From Geothrix oryzae (lineage in GTDB: Bacteria; Acidobacteriota; Holophagae; Holophagales; Holophagaceae): 64,000 nucleotides of DNA. This document shows positions 14,932-23,684 of this stretch, in pieces. The stretch spans positions 2,914,001 to 2,978,000 of the forward strand of contig NZ_AP027079.1 of NCBI RefSeq assembly GCF_030295385.1. The letters are read 5' to 3'. The notes beneath the pieces were generated by a model. It saw only the letters and a program-made list of their open reading frames with translations, made no database searches and was not told where the DNA came from. The position numbers and the translations under genes are program-made. Within the stretch, counting starts at the first letter, position 1, and each line of letters opens with the position of its first letter.

Positions 14932-15705
14932 TCAGGAGAACAGGACTTGCCAACCCAGGCGGAGAATGAGGGCCCCCACCACCGCGATGAAGAGGCCGCG
15001 GACCCAGCCGCTGCCGCGATTCAGCGCCACATGGGCCCCGAGGTAGCCCCCCACCCCGTTGGCCGCGGCCATGCCGAGGGCCACCGAGGGGATCCAGCTG
15101 CCCTGCCAGACGAAGAGGCCCATGGAGGTGATGTTGGAGGCCCAGTTCACGCTCTTGGCCAGGGCTGATGCCCGCAGGAAGTCGAAGCCCAGCACCGCCA
15201 CAAAGAGGAAGATCAGCAGCGAGCCGGTGCCCGGACCGAAGAACCCGTCGTAGAAGCCCAGCGCCAGTGCGATGACCGCCGCCAGGCCCCGCTGGTGGCT
15301 GAGGCCGTAGCGGGGTGCGTGCAGGCTGCCCAGCTCGGGCTTCAGCAGCGTGAAGGCCAGCATGGCCACCAGCAGGATCAGCAGCAGCGGCCGCAGGAAA
15401 TCCCCGTGCATCCGGTAGGTGAGCCACACCCCCGCCGAGGCTCCCGCGGCAGAGGCCAGGACCGGGCCCACCATCTCGCGCCAGGCCAGCGTCCCCGAAC
15501 GCAGGAACTTGCCCGCGGCCATGGTGGTGCCCGTGACGGCCACCACCTTGTTGGTGCCCAGCAGCGTGGGCAGCGGCGTGCCTGCCGGCAGCCCCAGCAT
15601 GAGGGCCGGCACCGTGATCAGTCCGCCTCCGCCCACGACCGCGTCGATGAAGCCTGCCAGCAGGGCGGCAAGCATGAGGAGGAGGAGTTTGGGGAGGCTC
15701 AGCAC
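14932..15705 (-). CDS. TauE/SafE family sulfite exporter-type permease
   Basis: A 257-residue integral membrane protein with about eight hydrophobic segments. The N-terminal AGFIDAVVGGGGLITVPAL and the internal repeat GFYDGFFGPGTGSLLIF are the two signature motifs of the TauE/SafE (DUF81) family, which exports sulfite, sulfoacetate and similar organosulfur anions. The likely start is GTG (15703-15705), four bases after the frr stop. Substrate cannot be predicted; no sulfur-metabolism gene is adjacent. Confidence 0.88.
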   Translation of the reverse strand: MLSLPKLLLLMLAALLAGFIDAVVGGGGLITVPALMLGLPAGTPLPTLLGTNKVVAVTGTTMAAGKFLRSGTLAWREMVGPVLASAAGASAGVWLTYRMHGDFLRPLLLILLVAMLAFTLLKPELGSLHAPRYGLSHQRGLAAVIALALGFYDGFFGPGTGSLLIFLFVAVLGFDFLRASALAKSVNWASNITSMGLFVWQGSWIPSVALGMAAANGVGGYLGAHVALNRGSGWVRGLFIAVVGALILRLGWQVLFS

Positions 15706-15709
15706 CGGC

Positions 15710-16285
15710 TCAGACTTTGAGGATCTCCGCTTCCTTGTGCTTCATGGCCTCATCGACCTCCTTGATGTGGGCGTCCGTGAGCTTCTGGATGTCGTCCAGG
15801 GCCTTCTTCGCGGCGTCCTCGGAGATGTGGCCCTCCTTGAGCTTCTCGAGCTTCTTCACATCCTCGTTGGCGTCCCGGCGGATGTTGCGCACGCCGGTCT
15901 TGATCTCCTCGCCCAGGCGGTGCAGCACCTTCACCAGCTCCCGGCGGCGCTCCTCCGTGAGCATGGGGATGGGCAGGCGGATCACATTGCCGTCGTTGCC
16001 GGGGTTGATGCCCAGCTCGGACTTGAGGATGGCCGTCTCCACGGCCTTGATGGCGCTCTTGTCGAAGGGGGTCACCACCAGCATCCCCGCCTCGGGCACG
16101 GACACGGTGCCCATCTGGTTCAGGGGCACCATCGAGCCGTAGTACTCCACATGCACATTGTCCAGCAGGCTGGCGTTGGCCCGGCCGGTCCGGATGGTGG
16201 CCATCTCCTTCTTCAGCGCCTCCACAGACGCGTGCATGCGGCGCTTGGTCTCCTGCAGGATGGCATCGGGGGTCTGGGCGGTCAT
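15710..16285 (-). CDS. frr: Ribosome recycling factor
   Basis: A 191-residue RRF that, with EF-G, splits post-termination ribosomes. The three-helix-bundle sequence is typical: RTGRANASLLDNVHVEYYGS near residue 30, PFDKSAIKAVETAI and the C-terminal KEVDEAMKHKEAEILKV. The ATG at 16283-16285 has GAGGTG six bases upstream and was chosen over a two-codon longer GTG start. The usual neighbour pyrH/tsf is not in this window. Confidence 0.96.
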   Translation of the reverse strand: MTAQTPDAILQETKRRMHASVEALKKEMATIRTGRANASLLDNVHVEYYGSMVPLNQMGTVSVPEAGMLVVTPFDKSAIKAVETAILKSELGINPGNDGNVIRLPIPMLTEERRRELVKVLHRLGEEIKTGVRNIRRDANEDVKKLEKLKEGHISEDAAKKALDDIQKLTDAHIKEVDEAMKHKEAEILKV

Positions 16286-16377
16286 GAGCACCTCGAAAGA
16301 GCGGGAAGCCTTCCTTTATACCCCATGAATCGCCGGGTTCCACGCGTGCTAGAGTGGGGCACTTCCCCGAGGTACCC

Positions 16378-17235
16378 ATGCGCATGCTCCGCCTGCTGGC
16401 CCCCTTGGCATCCCTGGCCCTGACATTGGCCGCCGCCCCCGCCTCCACGGAGATGGCCCTCACGAGCGCCGATGGCTTCGCCCTCAAGGGCACCCTCACC
16501 CTGCCCGCCGCGAAGGGCAAGGCCCCCGTGGTGATCCTGGCCCACCAGTTCGGCGCGGCCCGCTCCGGCTGGGCGCCCCTGGCCGAGCGCCTGGCCGCCC
16601 GCGGCATCGGCACCCTGGCCCTGGACCTGCGCGGCCACGGCGCCAGCACCCTCAAGGACGGCGCCGAGGTGAAGGTCACCGGCGACTTCATGGCCTCCGC
16701 CAAGGCCGTGGGCTTCGACAAGATCCCCGCCGACCTGGCCCAGGCCGCGGCCTGGCTGCGGAAACAGCCCGGCGTGGACAGCCGCCGCATCGGCCTCGCC
16801 GGCTCCAGCGTCGGCGCCTTCTCGGTGCTCCTGGCCGCGCCCGAGGTCAAGCCCGTCGCCATCCTCAGCCTCAGCCCCGCGGGCACCGGCGCCTTCGGCG
16901 AAGGCTCCCGGGAAAGGTTGAAGGCCGCCCTGCTGCGGGGCCGGGCCTCCACCCTGGTGCTGGCCTCCGCCGGCGACAAGGACGCCTTCGAGAACGCCCA
17001 GACCGTGAAGGACCTGCCGGGCGTGGCCGTGAACATCAAGGACGGCGACGAGCACGGCTTCGCCTACTTCAAGGAGCGCGCCGACCTCATGGCCGTCTTC
17101 TTCGGCGAATACCTCATCTACCATCACACGGGGCAGGCCTACGCCGCCGCCGCCGCGAAGCCGGCCGCCCCGGCGGGGACCGTCATCAACGACAAGACCC
17201 TCGCCGACAAGAAGGCCGCGGACGCCTCGAAATAG
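16378..17235 (+). CDS. Alpha/beta hydrolase, secreted
   Basis: A 285-residue protein with a signal peptide (MRMLRLLAPLASLALTLAAAPAS). The alpha/beta-hydrolase fold is seen in VVILAHQFGAARSGWAPLAERLAARG, LDLRGHGAS and the nucleophile elbow GLAGSSVGAF (Ser, GxSxG); the likely acid is in the ASAGDKDAFE segment and the histidine in GDEHGF. It resembles dienelactone-hydrolase-like enzymes. The C-terminus is an Ala/Lys-rich tail. It is transcribed away from frr and ends just before aceA, which runs the other way. Substrate unknown. Confidence 0.8.
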   Translation: MRMLRLLAPLASLALTLAAAPASTEMALTSADGFALKGTLTLPAAKGKAPVVILAHQFGAARSGWAPLAERLAARGIGTLALDLRGHGASTLKDGAEVKVTGDFMASAKAVGFDKIPADLAQAAAWLRKQPGVDSRRIGLAGSSVGAFSVLLAAPEVKPVAILSLSPAGTGAFGEGSRERLKAALLRGRASTLVLASAGDKDAFENAQTVKDLPGVAVNIKDGDEHGFAYFKERADLMAVFFGEYLIYHHTGQAYAAAAAKPAAPAGTVINDKTLADKKAADASK

Positions 17236-17265
17236 CGCACCCGCGGCCCCTTCTGCTTCGAGCGC

Positions 17266-18540
17266 CTAGTGGAACTGCTGGGCCTCGGTGGAGCCCGCCA
17301 GCGCCAGCGTGGAGGCCAGGCCGCCGCTGATGGCCTGGGCCACCTCGTCGAAGTAGCCGGTGCCCACTTCCCGCTGGTGCTTGGTGGCGGTGTAGCCCTT
17401 CTCCTCGGACGCGAACTCGGCCTCCTGCAGCCGGGCATAGGCCGTCATGTGCTCGGTGCGGTAGGCGTTGGCCAGCTCGAACATGCCGTGGTTGAGGCTG
17501 TGGAAGCCCGCCAGGGTGATGAACTGGAACTTGTAGCCCAGGGCCCCGAGTTCCCGCTGGAAGGCCGCGATCTCGTCATCGCTGAGCTTCTTCTTCCAGT
17601 TGAAGGAGGGCGAGCAGTTGTAGGCCAGCAGCTTGCCGGGGAACTCGGCGTGGACGCCCTCGGCGAACGCGCGGGCCTCCTTCAGGTCCGGCGTGGAGGT
17701 CTCGCACCAGATCAGGTCGGCGTAGGGCGCGTAGGCCTTGGCCCGGGCAATGGCCATGGCCAACCCGCCCGTGATGCGGTGGAAGCCCTCGGGCGTGCGC
17801 TCCCCCGTGAGGAAGGGCTGGTCCCGCTCGTCGATGTCGGAGGTGATCAGGCGGGCCGAGTCCGCATCCGTGCGGGCGATGATGAGGCTGGGCACATCCA
17901 TGACATCGGCCGCCAGGCGGGCCGCCACCAGGGTGCGGATGAAGTGGCCGGTGGGGATGAGCACCTTGCCGCCCAGGTGGCCGCACTTCTTCTCGCTGGA
18001 GAGCTGGTCCTCGAGGTGGACGCCGGCGGCGCCCGCCTCGATCATGCCCTTCATGAGTTCGTAGGCGTTCAGGGGGCCGCCGAAGCCCGCCTCGGCGTCG
18101 GCCACGATGGGAAGGAACCAATCGCGGCTGATGCCGCCCTCGCCGTGCTCGACCTGGTCGGTGCGCTGGAGCGCGTTGTTCAGGCGCTTGACCAGGGCCG
18201 GAACAGAGTTGGCCGGATACAGGCTCTGGTCGGGGTAGGACTGGCCCGAGAGGTTGGCGTCCGCCGCCACCTGCCAGCCGGAGCAGTAGATGGCCTTGAG
18301 CCCGGCCCGGGCCATCTGCACGGCCTGGCCCCCGCTGAGGGCGCCCAGGGCCCGGGTGGGCTCGTCGTTCTGGAGGAGCTTCCAGAGCTTGCGGGCGCCC
18401 AGCCGGGCGAGCGTGTGCTCGATGCGGAGGCTGCCGCGGAGCTTCTTCACCGTCTCGGCGGTGTAGGGCCGGGTGATGCCCTCCCAGCGGTGGGCGGAGA
18501 AGTCGTCCTCGATGGGGGGGACAGGGAACTTGGGGGTCAT
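17266..18540 (-). CDS. aceA: Isocitrate lyase
   Basis: A 424-residue isocitrate lyase, which splits isocitrate to succinate and glyoxylate in the glyoxylate shunt. The catalytic loop KKCGHLGG (Cys186) and metal-binding LEDQ (about 177) and [10 protein letters not shown] blocks are intact, and the C-terminal domain is the short bacterial type. GGTGATTC precedes the ATG. The divergent neighbour is a ScfR/RamB-type regulator, a family that controls glyoxylate-shunt and short-chain fatty acid genes, so growth on acetate or fatty acids is implied. Malate synthase is not in the window. Confidence 0.96.
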   Translation of the reverse strand: MTPKFPVPPIEDDFSAHRWEGITRPYTAETVKKLRGSLRIEHTLARLGARKLWKLLQNDEPTRALGALSGGQAVQMARAGLKAIYCSGWQVAADANLSGQSYPDQSLYPANSVPALVKRLNNALQRTDQVEHGEGGISRDWFLPIVADAEAGFGGPLNAYELMKGMIEAGAAGVHLEDQLSSEKKCGHLGGKVLIPTGHFIRTLVAARLAADVMDVPSLIIARTDADSARLITSDIDERDQPFLTGERTPEGFHRITGGLAMAIARAKAYAPYADLIWCETSTPDLKEARAFAEGVHAEFPGKLLAYNCSPSFNWKKKLSDDEIAAFQRELGALGYKFQFITLAGFHSLNHGMFELANAYRTEHMTAYARLQEAEFASEEKGYTATKHQREVGTGYFDEVAQAISGGLASTLALAGSTEAQQFH

Positions 18541-18581
18541 GAATCACCTCGGGGAAGTTGGGGAGTGGCGTTGTGTCAAAG

Positions 18582-18607
18582 ATTGACTTATTCTTTAGCG
18601 AGTCAAT
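18582..18607. promoter_or_regulatory. Inverted repeat in aceA-regulator intergenic region
   Basis: ATTGACT (18582-18588) and AGTCAAT (18601-18607) form a 7-bp inverted repeat with a 12-base AT-rich spacer, about 45 bases upstream of the aceA start. It is a candidate operator for the divergent regulator; by-eye evidence only. Confidence 0.4.
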
Positions 18608-18633
18608 GAACAGCTGATTTGATAGGGGTTGAA

Positions 18634-18646
18634 CTGAAAATTTCAG
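18634..18646. promoter_or_regulatory. CTGAAAATTTCAG palindrome upstream of the regulator gene
   Basis: A 13-base perfect palindrome centred on an A, roughly midway between aceA and the regulator. Shortly after it, TGTAAA occurs twice nine bases apart (within 18664-18682), next to the regulator start. Both are candidate operator elements for autoregulation. Confidence 0.4.
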
Positions 18647-18691
18647 TCAATCATCTCTTTGGATTTTGTAAATTTATGTAAACGAGGTCCC

Positions 18692-20149
18692 ATGCCCTCT
18701 GCCGCCCCCACCAAGCCCGCCGCCCGCCTTGGCGCCAAGATCCGCCTGCTCCGCCGCCAGGAGGGCCTCAGCCAGGTCCAGCTGGCCGAGGCCCTGGGCA
18801 TCAGCCCTAGCTATCTCAACCTCATCGAAGGCAACAAGCGCCCCCTCACGGCCCCCCTGCTCATCCGGCTGGCCCAGCAGTTCAAGCTCGACCTCAAGGC
18901 CCTGGCGCCGGAGGAGGACCAGCGCCTGTCCGACGACCTCATGGAGGCCTTCGGGGACCCCCTGTTCGAGCCCCTGGGTCTCCAGGCGCAGGATGTCCGC
19001 GAACTCGTCCAGAACAACCCCCAGCTGGCCCGGGGGGTCTTCGAGCTGTACCGCGCCTACCAGCACGCCCAGGACGGTCTCGGCACCCTGGCCGCCAAGC
19101 TCAGCGACGGCCAGGGCTTCGATCCCGAGGCCACGCGGCTGCCGTCCGAGGAGGTCGGCGACTTCATCCAGCAGGCCATGAACCACTTCCCGGAGCTGGA
19201 GCTGGCCGCCGAGACCCTGTGGATCAGCGCCGGCCTGGAGGCCGATGCCCCCTACCCCGGCCTGGCGGCCTGCTTCGAGGCCCGGGGCATCGCCGTACGC
19301 ATCCACCGCGTGTCGGAAGGTCCCGGCCTGTTGCGCCACTTCGACCCGGACCGCCGCATCCTCAGCCTGTCTGAGCTGCTGCCCCAGCGCAGCCGCACCT
19401 TCCAGCTGGCCCACCAGCTCGCCCTGCTCGACCACAGCGACCTGCTGGACAGCCTCACCACCCACCCGCTGCTCCGCACAGGCGCCTCCCGCGCCCTGGC
19501 CCGGGTGGCGCTGGCCAACTACTTCGCCAGCGCCGTGCTCATGCCCTATGACCGCTTCCTGAAGGCGGCCCGGACCGAGCGCTACGACATCGAGATCCTG
19601 GCCCGCCGCTTCCAGGCCAGCTTCGAGCAGGTCTGCCACCGCCTGACCACGCTGCGCAGGCCGGGCGCCGAGGGTGTGCCCTTCCACTTCCTCCGCATCG
19701 ACATCGCCGGCAACATCTCCAAGAGCTTCTCCGCCTCGGGCATCCGCTTCGCGCGCTTCTCCGGCGCCTGCCCCCGCTGGAACGCCCACGCGGCCTTCCT
19801 CACGCCGGGCCTGATCCGCACCCAGATCAGCGAATTTCCCGATGGCCGCCGCTACTTCTGCATCGCCCGCACCCTGCAGAAGGACACCGGCGGCTACCGG
19901 GGCCAGCACGCCATGCAGGCCGTGGGGCTGGGCTGCGAGATGGGGCATGCCAAGGATCTCATCTACGCCGACGGCCTGCGCCTGGACCAGCCGCCCGTGC
20001 CCGTGGGCGTCACCTGCCGCCTCTGCGAGCGCACCGACTGCGAGCAGCGCGCCTTCCCGCCCCTGCAGCAGGCCTTCAAGGTCGAGGAGAACCTGCGCCG
20101 CACCAGCTTTTACGCACGGATCGAAGGAGAGGGCCGGGCCCGAAGCTAA
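18692..20149 (+). CDS. XRE-family regulator of the ScfR/RamB type
   Basis: A 485-residue transcription regulator. An N-terminal helix-turn-helix (about residues 13-70, EGLSQVQLAEALGISPSYLN) is followed by a large domain with an IrrE-like stretch (FQLAHQLALLDHSD) lacking the full HExxH zinc motif, and a C-terminal part ending in the conserved CRLCERTDCEQRAFPP. This layout is that of RamB/ScfR proteins, which repress or activate isocitrate lyase, malate synthase or propionate genes and may bind acyl-CoA. It is divergent from aceA with a shared 150-base control region, supporting such a role. Confidence 0.85.
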   Translation: MPSAAPTKPAARLGAKIRLLRRQEGLSQVQLAEALGISPSYLNLIEGNKRPLTAPLLIRLAQQFKLDLKALAPEEDQRLSDDLMEAFGDPLFEPLGLQAQDVRELVQNNPQLARGVFELYRAYQHAQDGLGTLAAKLSDGQGFDPEATRLPSEEVGDFIQQAMNHFPELELAAETLWISAGLEADAPYPGLAACFEARGIAVRIHRVSEGPGLLRHFDPDRRILSLSELLPQRSRTFQLAHQLALLDHSDLLDSLTTHPLLRTGASRALARVALANYFASAVLMPYDRFLKAARTERYDIEILARRFQASFEQVCHRLTTLRRPGAEGVPFHFLRIDIAGNISKSFSASGIRFARFSGACPRWNAHAAFLTPGLIRTQISEFPDGRRYFCIARTLQKDTGGYRGQHAMQAVGLGCEMGHAKDLIYADGLRLDQPPVPVGVTCRLCERTDCEQRAFPPLQQAFKVEENLRRTSFYARIEGEGRARS

Positions 20150-20225
20150 AGGTTCGGAGCTGGGGACCCGCGACGCCCCTCCCCCGACCGGCATCCCATT
20201 TCGCACCCCTCTCCCGGAGCCAGCC

Positions 20226-20684
20226 ATGAGCGATGCCCCCTCCACCGTCCGCTTCCATCGGGTGCTCCGCGCGACGCCCGACAAGGTCTACCGGGCCTTC
20301 CTCGACCCGGACGCCATGGCGAAGTGGCTGCCCCCCTACGGATTCACCGGGAAGGTCCACCAGATGGACGCCCGGGTGGGCGGCGGGTACCGCATGTCCT
20401 TCACCAACTTCGGCACCGGCGGCACCCATGCCTTCGGGGGCACCTATCTGGAGCTGGTGCCCGCCCGGCGGCTGCGCTACGCCGACCGCTTCGACGATCC
20501 CAACCTCCCCGGCGACATGCAGGTCACCGTCAACCTGCGCCCCGTGAGCTGCGGCACGGAAGTGGACATCGTCCAGGAGGGCATCCCCGCCGTCATCCCC
20601 CCGGAGCTCTGCGTCCTCGGCTGGCAGGAGTCCCTGGCCCAGCTGGCCCTGCTGGTGGAGCCGGTCATCCCCGACGGGGCCTGA
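20226..20684 (+). CDS. SRPBCC (AHSA1-like) domain protein
   Basis: A 152-residue START-like protein. Typical features are RVLRATPDKVYRAFLDPDAMAKWLPP at the N-terminus (first two strands and helices), the GGGYRMSF strand and the C-terminal helix GWQESLAQLALLVE. Such proteins bind small hydrophobic ligands or act as stress-related factors; the role here is unknown. The ATG is preceded by CGGAGCCAGCC. It stands alone after the ScfR-like gene. Confidence 0.8.
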   Translation: MSDAPSTVRFHRVLRATPDKVYRAFLDPDAMAKWLPPYGFTGKVHQMDARVGGGYRMSFTNFGTGGTHAFGGTYLELVPARRLRYADRFDDPNLPGDMQVTVNLRPVSCGTEVDIVQEGIPAVIPPELCVLGWQESLAQLALLVEPVIPDGA

Positions 20685-20822
20685 GAGGCCAGCTCCCGGC
20701 GAGGGTTCCCAACGCACCGGCGCTTTTGACCCCCGTCAAGACCTACCCGCTGCATCTAAACCACGGCCAGGGCCGACCGATCTCCCAGGTATGCGCCGCG
20801 TACGGCGCCCCCCGGAGATGCC

Positions 20823-21284
20823 ATGCATCCAAGCAAGTTGATCGTCCTTCTCGCCGCCCCGGCCCTGGTCTCCACCGCTGGCGCCCAGACCCTCAAGCAC
20901 GAAGATGCCGTGGCGTTCCTGAAGGAAGCCGTCGCCTACTACCAGACCCACGGACGGGCCGCAGCCCTGCGCGAATTCACCCTCCCCAGCGGCAAGTTCC
21001 GGCGCGCCGGCGGCGAGCTGTACATCACGGTCTACGATCAGAGCGGGAAGTGCTTGGCCCATGGCCAGGAGCCCGCCAAGGTGGGCGTGGACGCCCTGAA
21101 CTCCAAGGATCCCGACGGCAAGCCCTTCATCCGGGAGCGCATCGAGACCGCCAAGGCCAAGGGTAAGGGCTGGCAAGACATCCAGTACAAGGATCCCAGG
21201 ACCGGCCGCCCCGCCCCGAAGGCCATGTACTTCGAGCTGCATGACGGCCTGGTGTTCGGCACCGGCATCTACAAGAAGGGCTGA
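20823..21284 (+). CDS. Periplasmic single-Cache domain protein
   Basis: A 153-residue exported protein with signal peptide MHPSKLIVLLAAPALVSTAGA. The mature part looks like one Cache_2-type sensor domain (HEDAVAFLKEAVAYYQTHG, GGELYITVYDQSGKCLAHG, DPDGKPFIRERIETAK, AMYFELHDGLVFGTGIY). No membrane anchor or output domain follows, so it is a free ligand-binding domain, as found near methyl-accepting or transport proteins elsewhere. A GGAGATGCC site precedes the ATG. Confidence 0.75.
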   Translation: MHPSKLIVLLAAPALVSTAGAQTLKHEDAVAFLKEAVAYYQTHGRAAALREFTLPSGKFRRAGGELYITVYDQSGKCLAHGQEPAKVGVDALNSKDPDGKPFIRERIETAKAKGKGWQDIQYKDPRTGRPAPKAMYFELHDGLVFGTGIYKKG

Positions 21285-21331
21285 GGCCCTGAACCCGAGG
21301 AAAGGCGCTGACCTGCAGATCGACCTGCGGG

Positions 21332-22390
21332 TCAGCGCTTTTCTTTGGGCCGCCCCAGGCGCCCCAGGGGTTCTTCGATCCAGCGGTGCGCCCCGGCCGC
21401 GGCGAGGATGGCCAGCGCCAGGGCCAGGCTGAATCCCAGGCGACCCGTCCAGTGCGGCGCCACCAGCTTCATGGTGAAGGGGTGCAGTAGGTAAAGGCCG
21501 TAGCTCCAGGCGCCGAGCCGCGTGAGGCCCTTCCCGAACCACCCCGGCTCGCCGTCCCGCGTGAAGGCCGCCAGGGCCACGAGGCCTGTCACCACCAGCA
21601 GGTAGCGGTAGCGGAGCCAGCCCGTCAGGACCGCCAGGTGATCGAAGAACTGGGGCGTGGGCTTGACCAGCAGCCACACCAGCGGCAGGGCCAGCAGCAG
21701 GGCCACCTTGGGCTCGAGCCGCTGCTCCGTGCGGGCGTGCAGCCCCGCCAGCAGGGCCCCCCAGGCCAGAAGGAAGAGCTGGTTGGGGGCCATGACATAG
21801 GTGTGGAAGCGGTTCCACGGCTCCTGCGCCATGACGCCCTCGAGGGTGGAGGGCAGGCTCCACGCCCACAGGCCGAGGGCCAGGGCCGCCAGGAAGACGA
21901 GCCCACCCCGAGGCCCGCCCTTCTCCCGCAGCCAGGCCAGGGCCGGATAGGCGAAGTAGAGCAGGGCCACGAGGCCCACATACCAGCCCCCCGTCACCAG
22001 CGCATGGTTCGGGTGGATGGCGCCGAAGGTCAACGACAGGTTCTCGGCGATGAACCGCCAGGACGGCTCCGGCCCCATGCCCAGATGGAACGCCACATTC
22101 AGGGTGCAGACCACATAGAACACCGGCGCCAGGCGCAGGAAGCGGCGCAGCCAGAAGCGCGCGGGGCCCTCCTTCTGAAGACGGGGCCAGGGCGTGGTGC
22201 GGAACAGCACAAAGCCGCTCAGCACGAAGAAGGCCGACACGCTGTAGTTGCCCAGGCGCGCCATGGCGATGTTCGCGCCGCCGCCCGACTGCGAGATGTC
22301 GAACCACACCCCCAGGTGGTACACCGCCACGCAGAGGGCCAGGATGCCGCGCAGGGGATCCAGCAGGCCGAGGCGGGGAGGCGCTTTCAC
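21332..22390 (-). CDS. Acyltransferase 3 family membrane protein
   Basis: A polytopic membrane acyltransferase of about 352 residues with some ten hydrophobic segments. The N-terminus LLDPLRGILALCVAVYHLG (catalytic His of the R..RG..AL.V...H motif) and SVSAFFVLSGFVLFR are typical of O-acyltransferases that modify surface polysaccharides. The start is uncertain: a GTG at 22388-22390 is used here because the longer frame (to 22504) gives residues that do not resemble the family. Intergenic repeats lie upstream. Confidence 0.82.
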   Translation of the reverse strand: MKAPPRLGLLDPLRGILALCVAVYHLGVWFDISQSGGGANIAMARLGNYSVSAFFVLSGFVLFRTTPWPRLQKEGPARFWLRRFLRLAPVFYVVCTLNVAFHLGMGPEPSWRFIAENLSLTFGAIHPNHALVTGGWYVGLVALLYFAYPALAWLREKGGPRGGLVFLAALALGLWAWSLPSTLEGVMAQEPWNRFHTYVMAPNQLFLLAWGALLAGLHARTEQRLEPKVALLLALPLVWLLVKPTPQFFDHLAVLTGWLRYRYLLVVTGLVALAAFTRDGEPGWFGKGLTRLGAWSYGLYLLHPFTMKLVAPHWTGRLGFSLALALAILAAAGAHRWIEEPLGRLGRPKEKR

Positions 22391-22436
22391 GGGCACTTCG
22401 GCCAAAGATCCTCCACCGTCATGGGCACTAGAAGCA

Positions 22437-22546
22437 GAACACCGATCAAATATTGATGAACACCGATCAGGATAGGGCCCAAAACCGCAGCTCAGCCCCT
22501 TCATTCTCGGCGGTCATCATTCCATTCGCGGTGTTGATCGGCGTTC
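22437..22546. repeat. Three copies of GAACRCCGATCA between purM and the acyltransferase gene
   Basis: GAACACCGATCA occurs at 22437-22448 and again at 22458-22469; a one-mismatch inverted copy (GAACGCCGATCA) is at 22535-22546. Between the two direct copies is the palindromic ATCAAATATTGAT. The role is unknown: a regulator site array or a remnant of a dispersed repeat. Confidence 0.5.
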
Positions 22547-22559
22547 CGCTCGGGTGTCG

Positions 22560-23594
22560 CTAGCGGTAGGCCACCACGCCCGAACCCTTCACCAGGCGCC
22601 CCAGCACCCAGGCGGGCTCTTCGGCGGCGTGGAGGTCGGCCAGCACTTCCTCGGCCCGGTCGGCCTTGGCCACCAGCACCATGCCCACGCCCAGGTTCAG
22701 GGCCTGGCGGGCGTCGTCGATCCCCAGGCCGCCCTTGGCCATCAGGAAGCGGAAGAGGGCCGGGATCTCCCAGCTGGCGGTGTCGATCTCGGCATTGAGG
22801 GTCTTGGGCAGCACGCGGGGGATGTTGTCGGTCAGGCCGCCGCCGGTGATGTGGGCCATGGCCACGAGCTTGTGGGCCTTCACCAGGGGCATCACCGGGG
22901 CCAGGTAGCTGCGGTGGATGGCCAGCAGGGCGTCCGCCACCGTGCGGTCGGTGCCGGGCAGCGTGTCGGTCACCTGGAGCTTCTCCAGCTCGAAGCAGAC
23001 CTTGCGGGCCAGGGAGTAGCCGTTGGTGTGCAGCCCGGAGCTGGGCAGGCCGATCAGCACCTCGCCCTCGCCCATGGCGTCGAGGCGCGGCAGCAGGTCA
23101 GCTTCATCGACCACGCCCACGATGGTGCCGGCCACATCGACCTCGCCCTCGGCATAGACGCCGGGCATCTCCGCCAGCTCGCCGCCAATGAGGGCCGAGC
23201 CTGAATTTTTGCAGGCCGTGGCCATGCCCTTGACGATCTGCTCGATGACTTCCGGTTCCAGCTGCTGGGCCGCGATGTAGTCCAGGAAGAAGAGGGGCCG
23301 GGCGCCCTGTACGAGAATGTCGTTGATGCAGTGGTTCACCAGATCCTGGCCCACCGTGTCCCAAATACCGGCCCGCCGGGCCACCTTCATCTTGGTGCCC
23401 ACGCCGTCCATGCTGCTGACGAGGATGGGCTTGGCCTCGGGAAACCGGGCATCAAAGAGGCCGCCGAACAGGCCGATGTCGCTGCGGACGCCCGGGGTCT
23501 TGGTGGCCTTCACCAGGGGCTTGATGCGCTTCAGGGCCTCGTCCTGGCGGTTGATGTCCACGCCGCTGGACGCGTAACTGACCTTCTCGCTCAT
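22560..23594 (-). CDS. purM: Phosphoribosylformylglycinamidine cyclo-ligase
   Basis: A 344-residue AIR synthetase of purine biosynthesis, converting FGAM to AIR with ATP. The start MSEKVSYASSGVDINRQDEA, the ATP-binding/dimer block SSMDGVGTKMKVA, GGELAEMPGVY and the C-terminal HITGGGLTDNIPRVLP are canonical. GGAGGGGTC precedes the ATG, which excludes the 18-codon longer frame. It stands alone; no other pur gene is adjacent. Confidence 0.97.
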   Translation of the reverse strand: MSEKVSYASSGVDINRQDEALKRIKPLVKATKTPGVRSDIGLFGGLFDARFPEAKPILVSSMDGVGTKMKVARRAGIWDTVGQDLVNHCINDILVQGARPLFFLDYIAAQQLEPEVIEQIVKGMATACKNSGSALIGGELAEMPGVYAEGEVDVAGTIVGVVDEADLLPRLDAMGEGEVLIGLPSSGLHTNGYSLARKVCFELEKLQVTDTLPGTDRTVADALLAIHRSYLAPVMPLVKAHKLVAMAHITGGGLTDNIPRVLPKTLNAEIDTASWEIPALFRFLMAKGGLGIDDARQALNLGVGMVLVAKADRAEEVLADLHAAEEPAWVLGRLVKGSGVVAYR

Positions 23595-23684
23595 GACCCC
23601 TCCGCAATCGACCATGATCCCACAGGGGCCTTTCCCGGCCGATGCCAAACCTCCCGGCGGAAACGGCCTATCTTGGGGGGTGCC

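Noticed and set aside
17269-18609. A 446-codon plus-strand frame antisense to aceA
   Set aside because: Shadow of isocitrate lyase; aceA on the minus strand has all catalytic motifs.
18674-20284. A 536-codon minus-strand frame antisense to the ScfR/RamB-type regulator
   Set aside because: Gly/Ala/Leu-rich frame with no motif; the plus-strand gene has a HTH and conserved Cys block.
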